Assembly: GCA_964626405.1 (NCBI GenBank)
Contig: CAZVFE010000012.1
Coordinates: forward strand, 1-31,703
DNA length: 31,703 bases
Reading direction: 5' to 3'
From: CAZVFE01 sp964626405
GTDB taxonomy: Bacteria; Bacteroidota; Bacteroidia; Cytophagales; Spirosomataceae
In this document: positions 1-5,759 of the stretch, one piece after another
How the letters are laid out: each line of letters opens with the position of its first letter
Position numbering within the stretch: the stretch's first letter is position 1
The notes under the pieces: generated by a model
Databases searched by the model: none
What the model was told of the DNA's origin: nothing
What the model saw: only the letters and a program-made list of their open reading frames with translations
Made by a program: the position numbers and the translations under genes

Positions 1-587
1 GTGATCCGGCCAGAAGGTCTGGGAATGAGTTTTTGTTTCAGATGCAAGCTTATTCAAATATCCAGGTTTTGAATGGCTATGAAATTAAAAAAATTATCAC
101 GGCATGTCCTCATTGTTTCAATACTTTAAAAAATGAATATCCTGAATTGGGAGGGAATTATGAGGTGATACATCATAGTCAGTTATTGGCAGATTTATTA
201 GAATCTGGTAAAATTCAAATATCTGAGAGTGAAAAAGAGGTAGTTGCTTATCATGATTCTTGTTATTTAGGAAGATCAAATGGGATATATGAAGCACCAA
301 GAAATATTATTAATTCTCTTAAAAAGGAACTAAAAGAGCTTAAATCTTGTAGAACTAAAGGGTTATGTTGTGGTGCAGGTGGTGCTCAAGTATTTAAAGA
401 GCCTGAGCCAGGAAGGGAGGATATGCAGGTAAGAAGAACGAAAGAGGTGGTAGAGTCAGGTGTGAATAAGGTAGCAGTTGCTTGTCCGTTTTGTATGATT
501 ATGATGCAAGATGGGATCAATAAATCTGGGAAAGAAGGATTGCATGTGGTAGATTTAGCAGAATTAGTGAATGAATCAATGAAATAA
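1..587 (+). CDS. (Fe-S)-binding protein with CCG cysteine-rich domain (5' truncated by window edge)
   Basis: The reading frame is open from base 3 to the stop at 585-587, so the gene starts before the window and only its C-terminal part is present. The first visible residues, DPARRSGNE, match the conserved interior of this family, so the internal TTG and ATG codons near 33-44 are not the start. Cysteine motifs typical of the CCG domain of heterodisulfide reductase-like and glycolate oxidase iron-sulfur proteins are visible in order: CPHC, a CYLGR segment, CCGAGG, and a final CPFC. CCG cysteines bind an Fe-S cluster in HdrB and its relatives. The protein is probably a cytoplasmic or membrane-associated electron-transfer subunit. 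The partner and substrate cannot be told from here. The next gene starts one base after the stop, suggesting an operon. Confidence 0.85.
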   Translation, partial: DPARRSGNEFLFQMQAYSNIQVLNGYEIKKIITACPHCFNTLKNEYPELGGNYEVIHHSQLLADLLESGKIQISESEKEVVAYHDSCYLGRSNGIYEAPRNIINSLKKELKELKSCRTKGLCCGAGGAQVFKEPEPGREDMQVRRTKEVVESGVNKVAVACPFCMIMMQDGINKSGKEGLHVVDLAELVNESMK

Positions 588-588
588 T

Positions 589-1083
589 ATGTTAGTAGAT
601 ATTAAAACTTTAGGGGGGAGTTCGAAAGTTTGGATTTACCAAGCTGATAGGGCTTTATCAAGAACAGAATTAGATGAATTTACAGAATTTTTAGATAAGT
701 CTGTAAATAGTTGGGAAGCTCATGGAGCGCCATTAAAGGGAGGATATCAATTATTAAAAAATCGATTTTTAGTTTTGGTGGTGGATGAAGGCATGAATGC
801 AGCATCAGGTTGTTCGATTGATGCTTCTACAAGGTGGTTAAAGCAATGGGGAGAGAAGAAAGGCATTAACTTTTTTGATAGAAGTATTTTTATTGAAAAT
901 GAAGAAGGAGAATTGAATTCCTATTCATTGAATGAATTGAAATCAGGGGTGGAGGAAGGCCGAATTCAGGAAGATAATTTTGTTTATACGCCAACAGTTG
1001 CCAATTATGCTCAATATTTGAATGGATGGCCAGAAAAAGTAGGACAATCTTGGATGAAGCGTTATTTTAAGGCAAAAGTTTAG
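589..1083 (+). CDS. Conserved Bacteroidota protein of unknown function (often mislabelled ABC transporter ATPase)
   Basis: This is a 164-residue soluble protein starting with ATG one base after the upstream Fe-S gene, so the two are probably co-transcribed. Conserved-looking segments include VWIYQADR near the start, the central GCSIDASTRWLKQ, and a C-terminal WPEKVGQSWMKRYF. From memory this matches a Bacteroidota-only family commonly named 'ABC transporter ATPase' in automatic annotation. No Walker A, Walker B or signature motif is present, so an ATPase role is not supported. No signal peptide or membrane segment is seen. Its last 4 bases overlap the end of the convergent fmt gene. The cysteine and charged residues around GCSIDAS could form an active or binding site, but this is a guess. 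Confidence 0.8.
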   Translation: MLVDIKTLGGSSKVWIYQADRALSRTELDEFTEFLDKSVNSWEAHGAPLKGGYQLLKNRFLVLVVDEGMNAASGCSIDASTRWLKQWGEKKGINFFDRSIFIENEEGELNSYSLNELKSGVEEGRIQEDNFVYTPTVANYAQYLNGWPEKVGQSWMKRYFKAKV

Positions 1084-1991
1084 AAGCGATATCCCATTAG
1101 GAATTCCTTTATTTCCATTCTTTTTTTGCCTTGTAATTGGGAATCTAATATCGATATATAGCCATTTTTACAGCCAAAATTTAAAAAAGACTTTTGGTCT
1201 GTTTGATATTCGCCAGGTTGAAGGGTAGGCATAGAATCTTCTATGAATTTTGCCTTAAAAATTTTGAATTGTTTTTCTTGAATTTGTGTATAAGCTGAAG
1301 GAAATGGGTTTAAGCCTCGAATCAGATTAATGATAGATTGCCCGTCTTGATTAAAATCGATATTTCCCAATTCTTTTGTCAGCTTCGGAGCTTTTTTCAA
1401 TTCATTGGATTCCTCTTGGGGATAGGTTTTGATGGAATCAGTTTCGATATCATCAACCGTTTTTAGCACAAGATTAGCTCCTCTTTCCATGAGTCTATTA
1501 TAAAGTGTTCCGGTAGTATCTTCAGGTGAAATGGCCTCTTTATCTTGGTAAATGATATTTCCGGTATCAATTTCATGTTTTAAAAAGAAGGTCGTAACCC
1601 CAGTTTCTTTTTCGCCGTTGATAACGGCCCAATGGATAGGTGCCGCTCCTCTATATTGAGGGAGTAGGGAACCGTGGAGGTTAAACGTTCCTTTAGGCGG
1701 TAAACTCCACACAGCTTCTGGAAGCATTCTAAAAGCCACGATTATCTGTAAATCTGGATTTAATTCTTTTAAATCCTTAATGAATTCTTCACTTTTTAAA
1801 TTGATTGGTTGAAGAATATTGAGATTTTTTTCTTGAGCATATGCCTTAACAGCAGAGATTTGAACCTGTTGTCCTCTCCCAGCAGGTTTATCTGGGGCAG
1901 TAACCACCCCAACAATATTTTTGCCAGATTCAACGAGTGATTTTAAACTTGCTACAGCAAAATCTGGAGTTCCAAAAAATACGATCCTCAT
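1080..1991 (-). CDS. fmt: Methionyl-tRNA formyltransferase
   Basis: Transfers the formyl group of 10-formyl-tetrahydrofolate to Met-tRNA(fMet) for translation initiation. The 303-residue length is normal for the family. The N-terminal formyltransferase domain begins MRIVFFGTPDFA. The catalytic region carries the family signature, with N104 and H106 in FNLHGSLLPQYRGAAP and D142 in EIDTGN. The C-terminal third, from about residue 205, fits the Fmt C-terminal tRNA-binding domain. The ATG at 1989-1991 is the only start that gives the full Rossmann strand. The gene is convergent with the preceding plus-strand gene and divergent from greA. Def, which removes the formyl group later, is encoded about 10 kb away in this window rather than beside fmt as in many bacteria. 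Confidence 0.97.
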   Translation of the reverse strand: MRIVFFGTPDFAVASLKSLVESGKNIVGVVTAPDKPAGRGQQVQISAVKAYAQEKNLNILQPINLKSEEFIKDLKELNPDLQIIVAFRMLPEAVWSLPPKGTFNLHGSLLPQYRGAAPIHWAVINGEKETGVTTFFLKHEIDTGNIIYQDKEAISPEDTTGTLYNRLMERGANLVLKTVDDIETDSIKTYPQEESNELKKAPKLTKELGNIDFNQDGQSIINLIRGLNPFPSAYTQIQEKQFKIFKAKFIEDSMPTLQPGEYQTDQKSFLNFGCKNGYISILDSQLQGKKRMEIKEFLMGYRF

Positions 1992-2065
1992 GCCAATAAA
2001 ATTAAGAAGTAAAATTAATGATTTAGGATGGATATTTTCCTTTTAAAAGGAATTATGTTCAATAA

Positions 2066-2099
2066 TTTGGTTAATTCAAAAGAAAATTTGTTATTTTTG
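2066..2099 (+). promoter_or_regulatory. Promoter of the greA leader (TTTG-N22-TATTTTTG)
   Basis: TTTG at 2066-2069 and TATTTTTG at 2092-2099 match the Bacteroidota primary sigma consensus (-33 TTTG, -7 TAnnTTTG) with 22 bases between. The inferred transcription start is about 2104-2106, which leaves a leader of about 120 bases before the greA ATG at 2224. The match is direct from sequence; activity is inferred. Confidence 0.7.
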
Positions 2100-2112
2100 T
2101 AATAACAAATTT
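2084..2112. repeat. Perfect 11-bp inverted repeat over the greA promoter
   Basis: AAATTTGTTAT at 2084-2094 is followed after 7 bases by its exact reverse complement ATAACAAATTT at 2102-2112. The dyad covers the -7 element and the likely start site. If transcription starts near 2105, the left arm is not in the RNA, so the symmetry is more likely to act as a DNA operator than as an RNA hairpin. The arms are AT-rich, which raises the chance rate somewhat. Confidence 0.6.
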
Positions 2113-2212
2113 AAATGAATTGCCGTTAAACGTTAGACAAATCGAAACTTAAACGAACTAAGACATTCTACAATTAGCATTGTGGAACGGTCTTCGGCCG
2201 TTCTTTTTTTTT
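2105..2212 (+). ncRNA. Putative greA leader RNA ending in an intrinsic terminator
   Basis: A transcript from the promoter at 2066-2099 would run about 105 bases and then meet a hairpin and T-tract at 2185-2212, before the greA start. No other plus-strand gene lies between 1083 and this point, since fmt is on the other strand, so the terminator appears to serve only this leader. Within it, a small hairpin ACAAT-TAGC-ATTGT sits at 2170-2183. A GCCGTT at 2122-2127 repeats the terminator's right arm and could pair with its left arm AACGGT (2186-2191). The arrangement resembles an attenuator or a leader-derived small RNA. It matches no RNA family I recognise, and the ends are inferred. Confidence 0.5.
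2185..2212 (+). terminator. Intrinsic terminator immediately upstream of greA
   Basis: GAACGGTC at 2185-2192 pairs with GGCCGTTC at 2196-2203 (8 pairs, one G-U) around a three-base loop, followed by nine T at 2204-2212. This is a canonical factor-independent terminator on the plus strand only; no T-tract exists on the minus side. The greA ATG follows 11 bases later, so any greA transcript from the upstream promoter must read through it. Confidence 0.8.
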
Positions 2213-2223
2213 ATTTTAAAATT

Positions 2224-2697
2224 ATGGGACAAGTTAAATATTATACTGCTGAAGCCTTAGAAAAATTAAAGGCCGAATTGCATAACCTAAAATTTCAAGG
2301 AAGGGCTGATATGGCCAAGCAAATTGCCGAAGCGAGAGACAAAGGAGATTTAAGTGAAAATGCTGAATATGATGCAGCCAAGGATGCACAAGGATTATTG
2401 GAATTAAAAATTTCCAAATTGGAAGATGTTATTGCAAATGCAAGAATATTGGATGAATCTACAATTGATTTATCAAAAGTTTCAATTTATTCAAAGGTTA
2501 AAATTAAGAATTTGAAAAATGGAATGGAATTGAATTATACCTTGGTTTCAGAAGAGGAGGCAGATCTAAAAACAGGTAAAATTTCTGCTTCATCACCCAT
2601 TGGAAAAGGCTTATTAGGAAAATCAAAAGGAGATATAGCTGAAATTATTGTTCCTGCAGGGAAAATTGATTTCGAGGTTATTGAAATCTCTCGATAA
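2224..2697 (+). CDS. greA: Transcription elongation factor GreA
   Basis: GreA inserts into the RNA polymerase secondary channel and stimulates cleavage of backtracked RNA. The protein from ATG 2224 is 157 residues, the usual length. It has an N-terminal coiled coil (residues 1-75, with conserved ARDKGDLSENAEYDAAK, whose acidic tip D/E residues act at the polymerase active site) and a C-terminal FKBP-like domain ending in SPIGKGLLGKSKGDIAEIIVPAG. A longer reading from GTG 2182 is in frame, but it would translate the terminator hairpin and T-tract, and the family begins at MGQVKYYT, so I reject it. It ends 4 bases from the convergent YggS gene, whose coding end contains its probable terminator. 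Confidence 0.97.
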   Translation: MGQVKYYTAEALEKLKAELHNLKFQGRADMAKQIAEARDKGDLSENAEYDAAKDAQGLLELKISKLEDVIANARILDESTIDLSKVSIYSKVKIKNLKNGMELNYTLVSEEEADLKTGKISASSPIGKGLLGKSKGDIAEIIVPAGKIDFEVIEISR

Positions 2698-2701
2698 ATT
2701 A

Positions 2702-3370
2702 TTATTTAAAAATGGCGGATCCTACTCTAACAAGGGTGGATCCGTTTTTTAATGCTATTGGGTAATCACTAGACATTCCCATAGATAATTCTCTCCATTC
2801 AATTTGTGAAATTTCAGGATAATTAATTTCTTTCTTTTTTAGTTGGTCGAATATTTTTTTCAAAGAGGAAAATTCATCGTTTATCTGGGATTCATTTTCT
2901 GTAAGGGAAGCCATTCCCATTAGACCAATAATTCGAATATTTTTTAGGGAATTTAATTCTGGATGATGCAATATTTCTAGAAGTTCTTCCAGATTTAACC
3001 CAAATTTGGTCTCCTCTTGCGCAATATACATTTGTAGGAGACAATCGATAGTTCTATTATTTTTTTCTGCTTGTTTATTTATTTCCTTCAATAATTTAAA
3101 GGAATCTACAGAATGAATTAAATGAATAAAGGGGGCAATATATTTGACCTTATTTGTCTGTAAATGTCCAATTAAATGCCATTCGACATCTGGAAAATGG
3201 GGTTGCTTTTCAATTAATTCTTGAACTCGATTTTCTCCAAATTTTTTAATTCCAAAATCATAAACTTTTTTTAATTCTTCAATCGTTCTAGTTTTTGTAA
3301 CTGCAATTAAATTAGCCTTTTCTGAATCAATATTCTGTAAAATTGCTTCTATATTAGTTGCTATAGACAT
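2702..3370 (-). CDS. YggS family pyridoxal phosphate-binding protein
   Basis: A 222-residue single-domain PLP protein of the YggS/PROSC (PLPBP) family, which carries PLP on a TIM barrel like the alanine racemase N-terminal domain and takes part in vitamin B6 and amino-acid homeostasis; no enzymatic reaction is established. The PLP lysine is K26 in LIAVTKTRT. Family hallmarks FGENRVQEL, WHLIGHLQTNK and the C-terminal ELSMGMSSDYPIAL followed by GSTLVRVGSAIF (phosphate-binding glycine/serine segment) are all visible. The ATG at 3368-3370 gives the expected N-terminus. It stands alone on its strand, convergent with greA and divergent from the next gene. Both GS pairs near its end are encoded by GGATCC, which creates a hairpin used by the opposite strand. 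Confidence 0.94.
   Translation of the reverse strand: MSIATNIEAILQNIDSEKANLIAVTKTRTIEELKKVYDFGIKKFGENRVQELIEKQPHFPDVEWHLIGHLQTNKVKYIAPFIHLIHSVDSFKLLKEINKQAEKNNRTIDCLLQMYIAQEETKFGLNLEELLEILHHPELNSLKNIRIIGLMGMASLTENESQINDEFSSLKKIFDQLKKKEINYPEISQIEWRELSMGMSSDYPIALKNGSTLVRVGSAIFK
2716..2750 (+). terminator. greA terminator embedded in the 3' end of the YggS gene
   Basis: CGGATCC at 2716-2722 pairs with GGATCCG at 2738-2744. A further four inner pairs (2724-2727 with 2734-2737) are possible past a one-base bulge, and six T follow at 2745-2750. It lies 19 bases past the greA stop in the correct orientation, inside the last codons of the opposing gene. Confidence 0.72.
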
Positions 3371-3385
3371 AAAAAATTAAATTGA

Positions 3386-3417
3386 TTTGTTATAATTAAA
3401 AAAGTAATATAAATTTA
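3386..3417 (+). promoter_or_regulatory. Probable promoter of the coiled-coil membrane protein gene
   Basis: TTTG at 3386-3389 and TAAATTTA at 3410-3417 are separated by 20 bases, one mismatch from TAnnTTTG. The inferred start near 3424 gives a leader of about 40 bases before ATG 3466. It is moderate evidence in an AT-rich gap. Confidence 0.45.
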
Positions 3418-3465
3418 ATCAATTAAATCGAAATTTTACAATTCGGATTTTATTCAAAAATTGGT

Positions 3466-4434
3466 ATGGTAGAAAAGGAAAAAAAGGGTTCAAAAGGGAT
3501 TAATCTAGTATTAGTAATATTTACATTGCTATTCGCATTTCTGTATCTAGTAGAGAAATATGATTTATCTATACCTGTAATTCGTCCATCCAAGGAATTT
3601 GTATCCGATGCTCAATTAAAATTAGATTCAATTTCAGAAGAACTGAATTTAAGAATCGTTCAAATTAAGAATTTAGGTGGAAGAGTAAAGGAATTGGAAA
3701 CAATTCAAAATGAAATTCATGATGATCAGATCAAGTTAGGGGAGAATAAATACATAAGTGAGGAATTATTTAATAAAAGATTATCTTATTATGTGCGTTT
3801 ATTGAGCGAGAAGGATAAGGAAATTGAGCGTTTGCAAGAAGAAAATACTGAATTGATCGCCAGGAATGATTCCTTAGATAAGGAAAACAGCAATTTGAAA
3901 ATTGGTTTGGATATTGCTAGAAAAGCCATTGCGGATACTGCTTTAAGATTTTTGAATCGGGAGAAGGAATTATCTGAAAGATCAAGGGTATTAGAATTGA
4001 ATAATCAAATATTAAATGAAAAGGTGAATGTTGCGGCAGCCCTACATGCAGAAGGGGTGAATGTTTATGCAATTAATTCCAAAGGAAGAGAGTCTAAGTC
4101 GCCCAATTCTACTAGTAAGAAATATGAAAAAATTCGGGTGAATTTTCATTTACAGCAAAATTCTTTAACCAACAAAGAGATAAAAGTAATTTATCTTAGA
4201 ATCATTGAGCCAACGGGAATGGTATTAACAGATTTTTCTATAGGATCTGGAACATTTAATTTTAGAGGCAAGGAAATTCCATATACAGCAAAACAACGTA
4301 TATTTTACGAAAATAGCCATCAAACAGTTGAATTCATATTCACAAAAAATACCCCATTTGTTTTAGGTCAACACGAGATCGAACTTTATTCTGAAGGGTA
4401 CTTAATCGGACTAGGATCTTTTGAAGTAAGATAA
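3466..4434 (+). CDS. Membrane-anchored coiled-coil protein of unknown function
   Basis: I do not recognise this 322-residue protein. It has a short basic N-terminus (KEKKGSKG), one strongly hydrophobic segment at about residues 13-28, and a long charged heptad-rich region at about 45-190 with predicted coiled coil (for example KDKEIERLQEENTELIARN). A C-terminal domain at about 215-322 looks beta-rich, with KIRVNFHLQQNSLTNKEIK, IEPTGMVLTDF and GQHEIELYSEG. The positive-inside rule suggests that the N-terminus is cytoplasmic and that the coiled coil and beta domain are in the periplasm. The C-terminal segment 'LRIIEPTGMVL...FRGKEIPYTAKQRI' reads like a beta-sandwich domain. It lies 83 bases upstream of rpsF, which has its own promoter. 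A scaffold or envelope role is only a guess. Confidence 0.8.
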   Translation: MVEKEKKGSKGINLVLVIFTLLFAFLYLVEKYDLSIPVIRPSKEFVSDAQLKLDSISEELNLRIVQIKNLGGRVKELETIQNEIHDDQIKLGENKYISEELFNKRLSYYVRLLSEKDKEIERLQEENTELIARNDSLDKENSNLKIGLDIARKAIADTALRFLNREKELSERSRVLELNNQILNEKVNVAAALHAEGVNVYAINSKGRESKSPNSTSKKYEKIRVNFHLQQNSLTNKEIKVIYLRIIEPTGMVLTDFSIGSGTFNFRGKEIPYTAKQRIFYENSHQTVEFIFTKNTPFVLGQHEIELYSEGYLIGLGSFEVR

Positions 4435-4457
4435 ATTGATTTTACTTTTTATTTTAT

Positions 4458-4488
4458 TTTGAAAAGACATTTTTTTCATCTAATTTTG
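4458..4488 (+). promoter_or_regulatory. Promoter of the rpsF-rpsR-rplI operon
   Basis: TTTG at 4458-4461, 19 bases, then TAATTTTG at 4481-4488 followed by C is an exact match to the Bacteroidota consensus. The inferred start near 4494 leaves a leader of only about 24 bases, too short for an S6:S18-type regulatory RNA. Confidence 0.78.
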
Positions 4489-4517
4489 CAGTCCAATTTA
4501 AAAAATTAATTAATCGT

Positions 4518-4907
4518 ATGAATTTAAAAAATTATGAGACGGTGTTCATTCTAACTCCCGTTTTGTCTGAACAACAGACAAAGGACGCTGTCGAGAAATT
4601 CAAGAAATTGTTAACCGACAATGGTTCTAAGATTGTTAACGAGGAAGCATGGGGTTTAAGAAAGTTGGCTTATCCGATTCAAGGCAAGCAAACTGGATTT
4701 TATCAAATTTTTGAGTTTCTAGGAGATCCTGCATTTATTGCAAAGTTAGAAATTGAGTACAAGCGTGATGAGCGAGTAATTCGCTTTTTGACTACAGCTT
4801 TAGATAAGCATGCTGTAGCGTACAATGAGAAAAGAAAGAAAGGTCAAGTAGGTAAGAAGACTGAAAAGGCTGAAAAAACTGAACAAACTGAAAATAACGA
4901 GGCATAA
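4518..4907 (+). CDS. rpsF: 30S ribosomal protein S6
   Basis: A component of the small-subunit platform that pairs with S18. The 129-residue protein starts MNLKNYETVFILTPVLSE, the standard S6 opening strand, and contains WGLRKLAYPIQGKQTGFY and EYKRDERVIRFLTTAL. A lysine- and glutamate-rich tail (about residues 108-129, with repeated KTE/KAE units) extends past the core; such tails are common in S6 and probably disordered. It is the first gene of an rpsF-rpsR-rplI operon with 2 bases before rpsR. No Shine-Dalgarno sequence precedes the ATG, as expected in Bacteroidota. Confidence 0.98.
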   Translation: MNLKNYETVFILTPVLSEQQTKDAVEKFKKLLTDNGSKIVNEEAWGLRKLAYPIQGKQTGFYQIFEFLGDPAFIAKLEIEYKRDERVIRFLTTALDKHAVAYNEKRKKGQVGKKTEKAEKTEQTENNEA

Positions 4908-4909
4908 TT

Positions 4910-5161
4910 ATGACACTAGTAAATGAACCTTTAGATAAGAATCCCAATAGAAAGAAATATTGTAGATTCAAGAAAGCGGGAATCAAATACATTGATTATA
5001 AGAATCCTGATTATTTATTAAAATTAGTAAATGAGCAAGGAAAGATTTTACCTCGCAGATTAACAGGTACTTCTTTGAAATTTCAAAGAAAGGTTGCACA
5101 AGCAGTAAAGAGAGCGCGTCATTTGGCATTAATGCCATACGTAGCAGATGGTTTAAAATAG
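4910..5161 (+). CDS. rpsR: 30S ribosomal protein S18
   Basis: An 83-residue protein that binds 16S rRNA together with S6. It carries the S18 core: KKYCRFKKAGIKYIDYKNPDY, then the basic ILPRRLTGTSLKFQRKVAQAVKRARHLALMPY that contacts rRNA. C18 in the KKYCRF segment is a lone cysteine without the CxxC of zinc-binding S18 forms. It sits between rpsF (2-base gap) and rplI (21-base gap), the classical order, and is likely to be translated from the same message. Confidence 0.98.
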   Translation: MTLVNEPLDKNPNRKKYCRFKKAGIKYIDYKNPDYLLKLVNEQGKILPRRLTGTSLKFQRKVAQAVKRARHLALMPYVADGLK

Positions 5162-5182
5162 TCAATCCATAAATAGAAAGAA

Positions 5183-5626
5183 ATGGAAATCATATTAAAG
5201 ACAGATATTGCCGGTTTAGGATATAAAAATGATGTAGTGAATGTAAAGCCTGGATATGGAAGAAATTATTTAATTCCACAAGGGTTTGCTACAATGGCTA
5301 CTTCTTCAAATCTTAAGATTTTGGCAGAAAATATTAAGCAAGCAGCTCATAAAGTAGAAAAAATTCGTCAGGATGCTGAGGAATTAGCTGCAAAAATTGG
5401 AGATATAGTATTAGAGATTCCTGCAAAGACAGGAGAAAGTGGAAAGATTTTTGGACGAGTTACTTCTCTTCAAATTTCTGAAATTTTAGCCTCTAAAGGT
5501 TTCGATATTGATAGAAAGAAAATTTCATTCAATTCAGAAATTAAAATGGTAGGAGATTATTCAGTAGTATTAGATTTACACAAAGAGGTAAAGCATACTA
5601 TTAATATTAAGATTATCAGCGAATAA
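5183..5626 (+). CDS. rplI: 50S ribosomal protein L9
   Basis: A 147-residue L9 with the N-terminal 23S rRNA-binding domain (MEIILKTDIAGLGYKNDVVNVKPGYGRNYLIPQGFA, close to textbook), a long connecting helix at about residues 45-75, and a C-terminal domain containing GKIFGRVTSLQIS. Length is normal. It is the last gene of the operon, followed 31 bases later by a strong intrinsic terminator at 5658-5684. Confidence 0.98.
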   Translation: MEIILKTDIAGLGYKNDVVNVKPGYGRNYLIPQGFATMATSSNLKILAENIKQAAHKVEKIRQDAEELAAKIGDIVLEIPAKTGESGKIFGRVTSLQISEILASKGFDIDRKKISFNSEIKMVGDYSVVLDLHKEVKHTINIKIISE

Positions 5627-5657
5627 CTTTATTCACTCTACCTAGGTATAAAAAATG

Positions 5658-5684
5658 GCCATCTCATACGAGATGGCTTTTTTT
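5658..5684 (+). terminator. Terminator of the rpsF-rpsR-rplI operon
   Basis: GCCATCTC (5658-5665) and GAGATGGC (5670-5677) form a perfect 8-bp stem around the loop ATAC, followed by seven T (5678-5684). A-rich sequence on the other side means it could also work weakly on the minus strand. Confidence 0.88.
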
Positions 5685-5707
5685 ATGGATCTTATTTACA
5701 AGTGAAT

Positions 5708-5738
5708 AAAAAAAAGCCACTTCATTTGAAGTGGCTTT
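5708..5738 (-). terminator. Terminator of icd
   Basis: AAAGCCACTTC (5713-5723) and GAAGTGGCTTT (5728-5738) form a perfect 11-bp stem around ATTT. Read on the minus strand it is followed by a run of eight T (complement of the A run at 5708-5715). It lies 22 bases past the icd stop, back to back with the rplI terminator. Confidence 0.87.
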
Positions 5739-5759
5739 AAAATCGGATCAACTAATTAA

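Noticed and set aside
2182..2223. GreA start at GTG 2182 adding 14 residues
   Set aside because: It would translate through the terminator hairpin and T-tract, and GreA proteins begin at the segment encoded from ATG 2224.
4489..4517. S6:S18 regulatory RNA in the rpsF leader
   Set aside because: The inferred leader is only about 24 bases and has no hairpin; the known motif needs more sequence.
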